Of a stretch of DNA of 64,000 nt, positions 36,131-49,236 are shown in pieces. This DNA is from Scolanthus callimorphus. Its lineage: Eukaryota; Cnidaria; Anthozoa; Actiniaria; Edwardsiidae. A program made the translations under genes and the position numbers. Within the stretch, counting starts at the first letter, position 1; every line of letters starts with the position of its first letter. Location of the stretch: positions 23,149,854 through 23,213,853 of the forward strand of contig CM066913.1 in the NCBI GenBank assembly GCA_033964015.1. Direction: 5' to 3'. Below the pieces are notes generated by a model. That model made no database searches, had not been told where the DNA came from, and was given only the letters and a program-made list of their open reading frames with translations.

Positions 36131-36650
36131 CATATGACTCCCGCTCCCCATCATGTAAATAGTACCTCCAGTTCTTGACTCATTATTGCTCATTATTACA
36201 ATTCGTCATCTTCATTTTCCCGTTCCTGACTTATCTGATGTTGTAGTCATTATTTCTACACAAGCGTAACCCAGCAAAGTGGTGCTTGTTGGAATTCCTG
36301 CATTGCGCGTTGAGAAGCGTACGTCATTTGGTCTATAAAAATAGAAAATACAATTAAGAATGGAAAACAATAAAACATTTTAAACGGCCTAGCAATGGTA
36401 AACCAATAATAACTGCAAGAAAAAAAAAAAAAGCGTAAGCTGTAACGTGCCGTGTGAACCTGAAACCTGGATACTATAGACTTCTTCCATGCTCCTTATA
36501 AACCTGAAAACTTGTTAGTCTAAACTAACAAAGTTAGATGCCATTACATAACTTCATACATACCAAACATGACTTTACGTCATGCTACGAAAACAATGGA
36601 AAATACATTTGGTATGGGCAGGGCAGAATACAAAAGGTAAAGATTTTCAA

Positions 36651-36722
36651 TGCGTTGGCCGGGAATCGAACCCGGGTCAACTGCTTGGAAGGCAGCTATG
36701 CTCACCACTATACCACCGACGC
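36651..36722 (-). tRNA. tRNA-Gly(UCC), unit 11, C5-A68 mismatch
   Basis: Third insert-linked Gly gene with the C5-A68 acceptor mismatch; anticodon UCC. Confidence 0.85.
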
Positions 36723-37558
36723 CTCAGATGCGCAAAGTTTAGTGATCAAATCAACACATGTTTCTGTTGTCGCTTCGTCTCAATTAAATGGGAACAAAAT
36801 CATTCGCGAGCAACAATGATGATATGCAGCAAATCTATACGGCAGTGGGCTTGCATCCATCAGGATTCGACAGTAACGCGCACGGGTACATCGTACCATG
36901 ACACCAGGAACCCATCAATAGGAGTCTCCATCTACTCCACTTAGTCCAGACACATGCATGCAGAATCTATTTTTAGACTGTGGATTTTGAATTTAAACGG
37001 CAAATTGGATTTGATGTGCTGGTTTCAACGCGTGCACTCTTTATTTTGAGAGAGGGGCCATAATTTGTACAATATGACAACTAATTAACGCAGGTTTAAA
37101 AAATCTAAAAGAAGTAAAGAAAAACTATTGGGCTTATCTCCCGTGTAAAAACCTGTCATTGCTCACAAACTGCGTCACAAAGCTTCCTTTGTTTGGTAGA
37201 ACGAATCATGATGAAATAAGAACTGAACACAAAGGTGTCCTCTGGAAATGGTTATTACACAGGAGTTAACCCAACTATTGTACTCTTGTGCTTGGCTGCC
37301 AACTAATAGGTGATGGAGAATGCTTTAGATGGGGTAGTCGTGGCCAGCATGATAGTGTTGCCAGTATAAAGCAATGTAGAAATCGATTATAAAGAACAAT
37401 GACTTGGTACAACGTACTAAAAAAGGAAGACATTCATCTAAGAAACTTCTCGGAAGTTCGGCGTGTGAGGTAGGCGACTGTTTTTTCTTTTAGCTGAGGC
37501 TGAAAACAAACATTCTACTACGCCGTGGTAGTTAGACAAACGACTAAAATAAAGACTA

Positions 37559-37631
37559 CGCCCAACGTGGGGCTAGAACCCACGACCCTGAGATTAAGAG
37601 TCTCATGCTCTACCGACTGAGCTAGCCGGGC
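37559..37631 (-). tRNA. tRNA-Lys(CUU), unit 11, G57T variant
   Basis: Box B GGTTCTAGCC as in unit 9; remaining positions are consensus. Confidence 0.85.
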
Positions 37632-38327
37632 CGCTCACATCAAATGCTGCTCTTGAAACAAAGTGATTACGCACTGCTTGTGATAGAGAAAACATTAAAA
37701 CATCGATACAGTAATGATGCGGCCCCTTCTACGAAGTTCGTAGCGCCCTTCGCGAGGCAGCAAAAAAACGAAAACATCGTTTTCTTCTTAAACAGAGATT
37801 TCCGAGTCGAATGGAGCGACATCTGAGAGGCAGTGGCCATCCCCTTACAATACTAACAACGAGGGCCATGTGTTAGAAGACTGTAACAGGTCAATATGCT
37901 ACCCTCGATAAAATGAGGATTATCGTATCGTATGGTATCGTAGAGTCTGAATCTTGTACGACATGAGGACGTCTCATCGATCACCCCAAGCATCTATGCT
38001 TAATGTTTAAATGCTTAAAAAATAACCCTAATCTAGCTGATGTCTAGATGACGAGCGGAGGCCCCAAATTATTTAAGATCACATGGGACTCTGATTCCTG
38101 GAAGACAGCGTAGAGCGGACGAATTGAAAGCGATCAGATTTAGCGCTTCTCACAAATTTCTTCGTGGCGCAATGGAGAAAAGCAGTTGTAAACGCAAAAG
38201 GCGCATGTCTTCCGCACTTACTTGGGATAACATTGAAACCATCAACATCGTTGATTGGAGAGATTATAGCCAAAATAAAATGATAATTGGTATGGGCAGG
38301 GCAGAATACAAAAGGTAAAAAGGTAAA

Positions 38328-38399
38328 TGCGTCGGCCGGGAATCGAACCCGGGTCAACTGCTTGGAAGGCAGCTATGCTCACCACTATACCACCGACGC
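38328..38399 (-). tRNA. tRNA-Gly(UCC), unit 12
   Basis: Consensus copy; first regular unit after the insert-bearing block. Confidence 0.95.
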
Positions 38400-39249
38400 C
38401 TCAGATGCGCAAAGTTTAGTGATCAAATCAAAACATGTTTCTGTTGTCGCTGATTTGTGTCGCTTCGTCTCAATTAATTGGGAACAAAATCATTCGCGAG
38501 CAACAATGATGATATGCAGCAAATCTATACGGCAGTGGGCTTGCATCCATCAGGATTCGACAGTAACGCGCACGGGTACATCGTACCATGACACCAGGAA
38601 CCCATCAATAGGAGTCTCCATCTACTCCACTTAGTCCAGACACATGCATGCAGAATCTATTTTTAGACTGTGGATTTTGAATTTAAACGGCAAATTGGAT
38701 TTGATGTGCTGGTTTCAATGCGTGCACTCTTTATTTTGAGAGAGGGGCCATAATTTTCACCAATATGACAACTAATTAATGCAGGTTTAAAAAATCTAAA
38801 AGAAGTAAAGAAAAACTATTGGGCTTATCTCCCGTGTAAAAACCTGTCATTGCTCACAAACTGCGTCACAAAGCTTCCTTTGTTTGGTAGAACGAATCAT
38901 GATGAAATAAGAACTGAACAAAAAGGTGTCCTCTGGAAATGGTTATTACACAGGAGTTAACCCAACTATTGTACTCTTGTGCTTGGCTGCCAACTAATAG
39001 GTGATGGAGAATGCTTTAGATGGGCTAGTCGTGGCCAGCATGATAGTGTTGCCAGTATAAAGCAATGTAGAAATCGATTATAAAGAACAATGACTTGGTA
39101 CAACGTACTAAAAAAGGAAGACATTGATCTAAGAAACTTCTCGGAAGTTCGGCGTGTGAGGTAGGCGACTGTTTTTTCTTTTAGCTGAGGCTGAAAACAA
39201 ACATTCTACTACGCCGTGGTAGTTAGACAAACGACTAAAATAAATACTA

Positions 39250-39322
39250 CGCCCAACGTGGGGCTAGAACCCACGACCCTGAGATTAAGAGTCTCATGCT
39301 CTACCGACTGAGCTAGCCGGGC
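39250..39322 (-). tRNA. tRNA-Lys(CUU), unit 12, G57T variant
   Basis: Box B GGTTCTAGCC. The base change in the neighbouring spacer (TAAATACTACG for TAAAGACTACG) is private to this copy. Confidence 0.85.
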
Positions 39323-39788
39323 CGCTCACATCAAATGCTGCTCTTGAAAACAAAGTGATTACGCACTGCTTGTGATAGAGAAAACGTTAAAACATCGAAA
39401 CAGTAATGATGCGGCCCCTTCTACGAAGTTCGTAGCGCCCTTCGCGAGGCAGCAAAAAAACGCAAACATCGTTTTCTTCTTAAACAGAGATTTCCGAGTC
39501 GAATAGAGCGACATCTGAGAGGCAGTGGCCATCCCCTTACAATACTAACAACGAGGGCCATGTGTTAGAAGACTGTAACAGGTCAATGTGCTACCCTCGA
39601 TAAAATAAGGATTATCGTATCGTATGGTATCGTAGAGTCTGAATCTTGTACGACATGAGGACGTATGTCTTCCGCACTTACTTGGGATAACATTGAAACC
39701 ATCAACATCGTTGATTGGAGAGATTATAGCCAAAAATAAAATGATAATTGGTATGGGCAGGGCAGAATACAAAAGGTAAAGAGGTAAA

Positions 39789-39860
39789 TGCGTCGGCCGG
39801 GAATCGAACCCGGGTCAACTGCTTGGAAGGCAGCTATTCTCACCACTATACCACCGACGC
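39789..39860 (-). tRNA. tRNA-Gly(UCC), unit 13, D-arm variant
   Basis: One change: the 3' side of the D arm reads GAGAATAGC instead of GAGCATAGC. The rest of the molecule is consensus. About 230 bp of the spacer on its 3' side are deleted (junction near 39664), but the T-run terminator is kept. Confidence 0.88.
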
Positions 39861-40710
39861 CTCAGATGCGCAAAGTTTAGTGATCAAATCAAAACATGTT
39901 TCTGTTGTCGCTGATTTGTGTCCCTTCGTCTCAATTAATTGGGAACAAAATCATTCGCGAGCAACAATGATGATATGCAGCAAATCTATACGGCAGTGGG
40001 CTTGCATCCATCAGGATTCGACAGTAACGCGCACGGGTACATCGTACCATGACACCAGGAACCCATCAATAGGAGTCTCCATCTACTCCACTTAGTCCAG
40101 ACACATGCATGCAGAATCTATTTTTAGACTGTGGATTTTGAATTTAAACGGCAAATTGGATTTGATGTGCTGGTTTCAACGCGTGCACTCTTTATTTTGA
40201 GAGAGGGGCCATAATTTTCACCAATATGACAACTAATTAACGCAGGTTTAAAAAATCTAAAAGAAGTAAAGAAAAACTATTGGGCTTATCTCCCGTGTAA
40301 AAACCTGTCATTGCTCACAAACTGCGTCACAAAGCTTCCTTTGTTTGGTAGAACGAATCATGATGAAATAAGAACTGAACAAAAAGGTGTCCTCTGGAAA
40401 TGGTTATTACACAGGAGTTAACCCAACTATTGTACTCTTGTGCTTGGCTGCCAACTAATAGGTGATGGAGAATGCTTTAGATGGGCTAGTCGTGGCCAGC
40501 ATGATAGTGTTGCCAGTATAAAGCAATGTAGAAATCGATTATAAAGAACAATGACTTGGTACAACGTACTAAAAAAGGAAGACATTGATCTAAGAAACTT
40601 CTCGGAAGTTCGGCGTGTGAGGTAGGCGACTGTTTTTTCTTTTAGCTGAGGCTGAAAACAAACATTCTACTACGCCGTGGTAGTTAGACAAACGACTAAA
40701 ATAAAGACTA

Positions 40711-40783
40711 CGCCCAACGTGGGGCTCGAACCCACGACCCTGAGATTAAGAGTCTCATGCTCTACCGACTGAGCCAGCCGGGC
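40711..40783 (-). tRNA. tRNA-Lys(CUU), unit 13, A9G variant
   Basis: Starts GCCCGGCTGGCTC, with base 9 changed from A to G, inside the A box (TGGCTCAGTCGG still fits the TRGYNNARNNG pattern). Probably still functional. Confidence 0.9.
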
Positions 40784-41481
40784 CGCTCACATCAAATGCG
40801 GCTCTTGAAAACAAAGTGATTACGCACCGCTTGTGATAGAGAAAACATTAAAACATTGATACAGTAATGATGCGGCCCCTTCTACGAAGTTCGTAGCGCC
40901 CTTCGCGAGGCAGCAAAAAAACGAAAACATCGTTTTCTTCTTAAACAGAGATTTCCGAGTCGAATCGAGCGACATCTGAGAGGCAGTGGCCATCCCCTTA
41001 CAATACTAACAACGAGGGCCATGTGTTAGAAGACTGTAACAGGTCAATGTGCTACCCTCGATACAATAAGGATTATCGTATCGTATGGTATCGTAGAGTG
41101 AGAATCTTGTACAACATGAAGACGTCTCATCGATCACCCCAAGCATCTATGCTTAATATATAAATGCTTAAAAAATAACCCTAATCTAGCTGATGTCTAG
41201 ATAACGAGCGGAGGCCCCAAACAATTTAAGATGACATGGGACTTTGATTCCTGGAAGACAGCGTAGAGCGGACGAATTGAAAGCGATCAAATTTAGCGCT
41301 TCTCACAAATTTCTTCGTGGCGCAATGGAGAAAATCAGTTGTAAACGCAACAGGCGCATGTCGTCCACACTTACTTGGGATAACATTGAAACCATCAACA
41401 TTGTTGATTGGAGAGATTATAGCCAAAAATAAAATGATAAGGGGTATGGGCAGGGCAGAATACAAAAGGTAAAGAGGTAAA

Positions 41482-41552
41482 TGCTTCAGCCGGAATCGAA
41501 CACGGGTCAACTGCTTGGAAGGCAGCTATGCTCACCACTATACCACCGACAC
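41482..41552 (-). pseudogene. tRNA-Gly(UCC) pseudogene, unit 14
   Basis: 71 nt: one base missing from the 3' side of the T stem, a T52 change in the 5' side (box B TGTTCGA), acceptor 3' strand CTGAAGC with mismatches, and C2 changed to T. The anticodon loop CTTCCAA is unchanged. The most damaged copy in the window, at the subfamily junction. Confidence 0.8.
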
Positions 41553-42400
41553 CTCAGATGCGCAAAGTTCAGTGATCAAATCAAAAATGTTTCTGTTGTA
41601 GCTGTATTGTGTCGCTTCGTTTCAATTAAATAGGAACAAAATCATTCGCGAGCAACAATGATGATATGCAGCAAACCTATAGGGCAGTGGGCTTGCATCC
41701 ATCAGGATTCGACAGTAACCCGCACGGGTACATCGTACCATGACACCAGGAACCCATCAATAGGAGTCTCCATCTACTCCACTTAGTCCAGACACATGCA
41801 TGCAGAATCTATTTTTAGACTGTGGATTTTGAATTTAAACGGCAAATTGGATTTGATGTGCTGGTTTCAACGCGTGCACTCTTTATTTTGAGAGAGGGGC
41901 CATAATTTGTACCAATATGACAACTAATTAACACAGGTTTAAAAAATCTAAAGAAAGTAAAGAAAAACTATTGGGCTTATCTCCGGTGTAATAACCTCTC
42001 ATTGCTCACAAACTGCGTCACAAAGCTTCCTTTGTTTGGTAGAACGAATCATGATGAAATAAGAACTGAACACAAAGGTGTCCTCTGGAAATGGTTATTA
42101 CACCGGAGTTAGCCCAACTATTTTACTCTTGTGCTTGGCTGCCAACTAATAGGTGATGGAGAATGCTTTAGATGGGCTAGTCGGTAGAGCATGATACTGT
42201 TGCCAGTATAAAGCAATGTAGAAATCGATTATAAAGAACAATGACTTGGTACAACGTACTAAAAAAGGAAGACATTGATCTAAGAAACTTCTCGGAAGTT
42301 CGGCGTGTGAGGTAGGCGACTGTTTTTTCTTTTAGCTGAGGCTGAAAACGAACATTCTACTACGTCGTGGTAGTTAGACAAACGACTAAAATAAAGACTA

Positions 42401-42473
42401 CGCCCAACGTGGGGCTCGAACCCACGACCCTGAGATTAAGAGTCTCATGCTCTACTGACTGAGCTAGCCGGGC
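42401..42473 (-). tRNA. tRNA-Lys(CUU), unit 14, G18A variant
   Basis: The D loop reads AGTCAGTAG instead of AGTCGGTAG, changing the first G of the invariant GG pair (G18) that contacts the T loop and is part of box A. The same allele is in units 15-18. Confidence 0.83.
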
Positions 42474-43170
42474 CGCTCACATCAAATGCGGCTCTTGAAA
42501 ACAAAGTGATTACGCACCGCTTGTGATAGAGAAAACATTAAAACATCGATACAGTAATGATGCGGCCCCTTCTACGAAGTTCGTAGCGCCCTTCGCGAGG
42601 CAGCAAAAAAACGAAAACATCGTTTTCTTCTTAAACAGAGATTTCCGAGTCGAATCGAGCGACATCTGAGAGGCAGTGGCCATCCCCTTACAATACTAAC
42701 AACGAGGGCCATGTGTTAGAAGACTGTAACAGGTCAATGTGCTACCCTCGATACAATAAGGATTATCGTATCGTATGGTATCGTAGAGTGAGAATCTTGT
42801 ACAACTTGAAGACGTCTCATCGATCACCCCAAGCATCTATGCTTAATATTTAAATGCTTAAAAAATAACCCTAATCTAGCTGATGTCTAGATGACGAGCG
42901 GAGGCCCCAAACAATTTAAGATGACATGGGACTTTGATTCCTGGAAGACAGCGTAGAGCGGACGAATTGAAATCGATCAAATTAGCGCTTCTCACAAATT
43001 TCTTCTTGGCCCAATGGAGAAAATCAGTTGTAAACGCAACAGGCGCATGTCGTCCACACTTACTTGGGATAACATTGAAACCATCAGCATTGTTGATTGG
43101 AGAGATTATAGCCAAAAATAAAATGATAAGGGGTATGGGCAGGGCAGAATACAAAAGGTAAAGAGGTAAA

Positions 43171-43242
43171 TGCGTCGGCCGGGAATCGAACCTGGGTCAA
43201 CTGCTTGGAAGGCAGCTATGCTCACCACTATACCACCGACGC
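43171..43242 (-). tRNA. tRNA-Gly(UCC), unit 15, A51 T-stem variant
   Basis: G51 is changed to A, opposing C63, so the T stem has one mismatch; box B core GGTTCGA is intact. The allele is shared by units 15-19. Confidence 0.85.
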
Positions 43243-44090
43243 CTCAGATGCGAAAAGTTTATTGATCAAATCAAAACATGTTTCTGTTGTCGCTGATTTG
43301 TGTAGCTTCGTTTCAATTAAATAGGAGCAAAATCATTCGCGAGCAACAATGATGATATGCAGCAAACCTATACGGCAGTGGGCTTGCATCCATCAGGATT
43401 CGACAGTGACCCGCACGGGTACATCGCACCATGACACCAGGAACCCATCAATAGGAGTCTCCATCTACTCCACTTAGTCCAGACACATGCATGCAGAATC
43501 TATTTTTAGACTGTGGATTTTGAATTTAAACGGCAAATTGGATTTGATGTGCTGGTTTCAACGCGTGCACTCTTTATTTTGTAAGAGGGGCCATAATTTG
43601 TACCAATATGACAACTAATTAACGCAGGTTTAAAAAATCTAAAAAAGTAAAGAAAAACTTTTGGGCTTATCTCCGGTGTAATAACCTGTCATTGCTCACA
43701 AACTGCGTCACAAAGCTTCCTTTGTTTGGTAGAACGAATCATGATGAAATAAGAACTGAACACAAAGGTGTCCTCTGGAAATGGTTATTACACCGGAGTT
43801 AACCCAACTATTGTACTCTTGTGCTTGGCTGCCAACTAATAGGTGATGGAGAATGCTTTAGATGGGCTAGTCGGTAGAGCATGATACTGTTGCCAGTATA
43901 AAGCAATGTAGAAATCGATTATAAAGAACAATGACTTGGTACAACGTACTAAAAAAGGAAGACATTGATCTAAGAAACTTCTCGGAAGTTCGGCGTGTGA
44001 GGTAGGCGACTGTTTTTTCTTTTAGCTGAGGCTGAAAACGAACATTCTACTACGTCGTGGTAGTTAGACAAACGACTAAAATAAAGACTA

Positions 44091-44163
44091 CGCCCAACGT
44101 GGGGCTCGAACCCACGACCCTGAGATTAAGAGTCTCATGCTCTACTGACTGAGCTAGCCGGGC
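44091..44163 (-). tRNA. tRNA-Lys(CUU), unit 15, G18A variant
   Basis: G18A in the D loop as in unit 14; otherwise consensus. Confidence 0.83.
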
Positions 44164-44861
44164 CGCTCACATCAAATGCGGCTCTTGAAAACAAAGTGAT
44201 TACGCACCGCTTGTGATAGAGAAAACATTAAAACATCGATACAGTAATGATGCGGCCCCTTCTACGAAGTTCGTAGCGCCCTTCGCGAGGCAGCAAAAAA
44301 ACGAAAACATCGTTTTCTTCTTAAACAGAGATTTCCGAGTCGAATCGAGCGACATCTGAGAGGCAGTGGCCATCCCCTTACAATACTAACAACGAGGGCC
44401 ATGTGTTAGAAGACTGTAACAGGTCAATGTGCTACCCTCGATACAATAAGGATTATCGTATCGTATGGTATCGTAGAGTGAGAATCTTGTACAACTTGAA
44501 GACGTCTCATCGATCACCCCAAGCATCTATGCTTAATATTTAAATGCTTAAAAAATAACCCTAATCTAGCTGATGTCTAGATGACGAGCGGAGGCCCCAA
44601 ACAATTTAAGATGACATGGGACTTTGATTCCTGGAAGACAGCGTAGAGCGGACGAATTGAAATCGATCAAATTTAGCGCTTCTCACAAATTTCTTCGTGG
44701 CCCAATGGAGAAAATCAGTTGTAAACGCAACAGGCGCATGTCGTCCACACTTACTTGGGATAACATTGAAACCATCAGCATTGTTGATTGGAGAGATTAT
44801 AGCCAAAAATAAAATGATAAGGGGTATGGGCAGGGCAGAATACAAAAGGTAAAGAGGTAAA

Positions 44862-44933
44862 TGCGTCGGCCGGGAATCGAACCTGGGTCAACTGCTTGGA
44901 AGGCAGCTATGCTCACCACTATACCACCGACGC
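44862..44933 (-). tRNA. tRNA-Gly(UCC), unit 16, A51 T-stem variant
   Basis: Same A51-C63 mismatch as unit 15; the unit is nearly identical to its neighbours over 1,691 bp. Confidence 0.85.
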
Positions 44934-45781
44934 CTCAGATGCGAAAAGTTTATTGATCAAATCAAAACATGTTTCTGTTGTCGCTGATTTGTGTAGCTTC
45001 GTTTCAATTAAATAGGAGCAAAATCATTCGCGAGCAACAATGATGATATGCAGCAAACCTATACGGCAGTGGGCTTGCATCCATCAGGATTCGACAGTGA
45101 CCCGCACGGGTACATCGCACCATGACACCAGGAACCCATCAATAGGAGTCTCCATCTACTCCACTTAGTCCAGACACATGCATGCAGAATCTATTTTTAG
45201 ACTGTGGATTTTGAATTTAAACGGCAAATTGGATTTGATGTGCTGGTTTCAACGCGTGCACTCTTTATTTTGTAAGAGGGGCCATAATTTGTACCAATAT
45301 GACAACTAATTAACGCAGGTTTAAAAAATCTAAAAAAGTAAAGAAAAACTTTTGGGCTTATCTCCGGTGTAATAACCTGTCATTGCTCACAAACTGCGTC
45401 ACAAAGCTTCCTTTGTTTGGTAGAACGAATCATGATGAAATAAGAACTGAACACAAAGGTGTCCTCTGGAAATGGTTATTACACCGGAGTTAACCCAACT
45501 ATTGTACTCTTGTGCTTGGCTGCCAACTAATAGGTGATGGAGAATGCTTTAGATGGGCTAGTCGGTAGAGCATGATACTGTTGCCAGTATAAAGCAATGT
45601 AGAAATCGATTATAAAGAACAATGACTTGGTACAACGTACTAAAAAAGGAAGACATTGATCTAAGAAACTTCTCGGAAGTTCGGCGTGTGAGGTAGGCGA
45701 CTGTTTTTTCTTTTAGCTGAGGCTGAAAACGAACATTCTACTACGTCGTGGTAGTTAGACAAACGACTAAAATAAAGACTA

Positions 45782-45854
45782 CGCCCAACGTGGGGCTCGA
45801 ACCCACGACCCTGAGATTAAGAGTCTCATGCTCTACTGACTGAGCTAGCCGGGC
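45782..45854 (-). tRNA. tRNA-Lys(CUU), unit 16, G18A variant
   Basis: G18A allele, rest consensus. Confidence 0.83.
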
Positions 45855-46552
45855 CGCTCACATCAAATGCGGCTCTTGAAAACAAAGTGATTACGCACCG
45901 CTTGTGATAGAGAAAACATTAAAACATCGATACAGTAATGATGCGGCCCCTTCTACGAAGTTCGTAGCGCCCTTCGCGAGGCAGCAAAAAAACGAAAACA
46001 TCGTTTTCTTCTTAAACAGAGATTTCCGAGTCGAATCGAGCGACATCTGAGAGGCAGTGGCCATCCCCTTACAATACTAACAACGAGGGCCATGTGTTAG
46101 AAGACTGTAACAGGTCAATGTGCTACCCTCGATACAATAAGGATTATCGTATCGTATGGTATCGTAGAGTGAGAATCTTGTACAACTTGAAGACGTCTCA
46201 TCGATCACCCCAAGCATCTATGCTTAATATTTAAATGCTTAAAAAATAACCCTAATCTAGCTGATGTCTAGATGACGAGCGGAGGCCCCAAACAATTTAA
46301 GATGACATGGGACTTTGATTCCTGGAAGACAGCGTAGAGCGGACGAATTGAAATCGATCAAATTTAGCGCTTCTCACAAATTTCTTCGTGGCCCAATGGA
46401 GAAAATCAGTTGTAAACGCAACAGGCGCATGTCGTCCACACTTACTTGGGATAACATTGAAACCATCAGCATTGTTGATTGGAGAGATTATAGCCAAAAA
46501 TAAAATGATAAGGGGTATGGGCAGGGCAGAATACAAAAGGTAAAGAGGTAAA

Positions 46553-46624
46553 TGCGTCGGCCGGGAATCGAACCTGGGTCAACTGCTTGGAAGGCAGCTA
46601 TGCTCACCACTATACCACCGACGC
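46553..46624 (-). tRNA. tRNA-Gly(UCC), unit 17, A51 T-stem variant
   Basis: A51-C63 mismatch, anticodon UCC. Confidence 0.85.
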
Positions 46625-47472
46625 CTCAGATGCGAAAAGTTTATTGATCAAATCAAAACATGTTTCTGTTGTCGCTGATTTGTGTAGCTTCGTTTCAATT
46701 AAATAGGAGCAAAATCATTCGCGAGCAACAATGATGATATGCAGCAAACCTATACGGCAGTGGGCTTGCATCCATCAGGATTCGACAGTGACCCGCACGG
46801 GTACATCGCACCATGACACCAGGAACCCATCAATAGGAGTCTCCATCTACTCCACTTAGTCCAGACACATGCATGCAGAATCTATTTTTAGACTGTGGAT
46901 TTTGAATTTAAACGGCAAATTGGATTTGATGTGCTGGTTTCAACGCGTGCACTCTTTATTTTGTAAGAGGGGCCATAATTTGTACCAATATGACAACTAA
47001 TTAACGCAGGTTTAAAAAATCTAAAAAAGTAAAGAAAAACTTTTGGGCTTATCTCCGGTGTAATAACCTGTCATTGCTCACAAACTGCGTCACAAAGCTT
47101 CCTTTGTTTGGTAGAACGAATCATGATGAAATAAGAACTGAACACAAAGGTGTCCTCTGGAAATGGTTATTACACCGGAGTTAACCCAACTATTGTACTC
47201 TTGTGCTTGGCTGCCAACTAATAGGTGATGGAGAATGCTTTAGATGGGCTAGTCGGTAGAGCATGATACTGTTGCCAGTATAAAGCAATGTAGAAATCGA
47301 TTATAAAGAACAATGACTTGGTACAACGTACTAAAAAAGGAAGACATTGATCTAAGAAACTTCTCGGAAGTTCGGCGTGTGAGGTAGGCGACTGTTTTTT
47401 CTTTTAGCTGAGGCTGAAAACGAACATTCTACTACGTCGTGGTAGTTAGACAAACGACTAAAATAAAGACTA

Positions 47473-47545
47473 CGCCCAACGTGGGGCTCGAACCCACGAC
47501 CCTGAGATTAAGAGTCTCATGCTCTACTGACTGAGCTAGCCGGGC
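47473..47545 (-). tRNA. tRNA-Lys(CUU), unit 17, G18A variant
   Basis: G18A allele, rest consensus. Confidence 0.83.
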
Positions 47546-48243
47546 CGCTCACATCAAATGCGGCTCTTGAAAACAAAGTGATTACGCACCGCTTGTGATA
47601 GAGAAAACATTAAAACATCGATACAGTAATGATGCGGCCCCTTCTACGAAGTTCGTAGCGCCCTTCGCGAGGCAGCAAAAAAACGAAAACATCGTTTTCT
47701 TCTTAAACAGAGATTTCCGAGTCGAATCGAGCGACATCTGAGAGGCAGTGGCCATCCCCTTACAATACTAACAACGAGGGCCATGTGTTAGAAGACTGTA
47801 ACAGGTCAATGTGCTACCCTCGATACAATAAGGATTATCGTATCGTATGGTATCGTAGAGTGAGAATCTTGTACAACTTGAAGACGTCTCATCGATCACC
47901 CCAAGCATCTATGCTTAATATTTAAATGCTTAAAAAATAACCCTAATCTAGCTGATGTCTAGATGACGAGCGGAGGCCCCAAACAATTTAAGATGACATG
48001 GGACTTTGATTCCTGGAAGACAGCGTAGAGCGGACGAATTGAAATCGATCAAATTTAGCGCTTCTCACAAATTTCTTCGTGGCCCAATGGAGAAAATCAG
48101 TTGTAAACGCAACAGGCGCATGTCGTCCACACTTACTTGGGATAACATTGAAACCATCAGCATTGTTGATTGGAGAGATTATAGCCAAAAATAAAATGAT
48201 AAGGGGTATGGGCAGGGCAGAATACAAAAGGTAAAGAGGTAAA

Positions 48244-48315
48244 TGCGTCGGCCGGGAATCGAACCTGGGTCAACTGCTTGGAAGGCAGCTATGCTCACCA
48301 CTATACCACCGACGC
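48244..48315 (-). tRNA. tRNA-Gly(UCC), unit 18, A51 T-stem variant
   Basis: A51-C63 mismatch, anticodon UCC. Confidence 0.85.
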
Positions 48316-49163
48316 CTCAGATGCGAAAAGTTTATTGATCAAATCAAAACATGTTTCTGTTGTCGCTGATTTGTGTAGCTTCGTTTCAATTAAATAGGAG
48401 CAAAATCATTCGCGAGCAACAATGATGATATGCAGCAAACCTATACGGCAGTGGGCTTGCATCCATCAGGATTCGACAGTGACCCGCACGGGTACATCGC
48501 ACCATGACACCAGGAACCCATCAATAGGAGTCTCCATCTACTCCACTTAGTCCAGACACATGCATGCAGAATCTATTTTTAGACTGTGGATTTTGAATTT
48601 AAACGGCAAATTGGATTTGATGTGCTGGTTTCAACGCGTGCACTCTTTATTTTGTAAGAGGGGCCATAATTTGTACCAATATGACAACTAATTAACGCAG
48701 GTTTAAAAAATCTAAAAAAGTAAAGAAAAACTTTTGGGCTTATCTCCGGTGTAATAACCTGTCATTGCTCACAAACTGCGTCACAAAGCTTCCTTTGTTT
48801 GGTAGAACGAATCATGATGAAATAAGAACTGAACACAAAGGTGTCCTCTGGAAATGGTTATTACACCGGAGTTAACCCAACTATTGTACTCTTGTGCTTG
48901 GCTGCCAACTAATAGGTGATGGAGAATGCTTTAGATGGGCTAGTCGGTAGAGCATGATACTGTTGCCAGTATAAAGCAATGTAGAAATCGATTATAAAGA
49001 ACAATGACTTGGTACAACGTACTAAAAAAGGAAGACATTGATCTAAGAAACTTCTCGGAAGTTCGGCGTGTGAGGTAGGCGACTGTTTTTTCTTTTAGCT
49101 GAGGCTGAAAACGAACATTCTACTACGTCGTGGTAGTTAGACAAACGACTAAAATAAAGACTA

Positions 49164-49236
49164 CGCCCAACGTGGGGCTCGAACCCACGACCCTGAGATT
49201 AAGAGTCTCATGCTCTACTGACTGAGCTAGCCGGGC
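49164..49236 (-). tRNA. tRNA-Lys(CUU), unit 18, G18A variant
   Basis: Last copy in the run of five with G18A. Confidence 0.83.

Larger units (their letters stand above)
32798..36608 (-). repeat. 3.8-kb insert, copy C
   Basis: Third copy of the insert, without the LINE. T24 run at 33893-33916. 32798-34280 holds no supported gene. The poly(T) length (26, 27, 24) and a handful of single-base indels distinguish the three copies. Confidence 0.85.
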
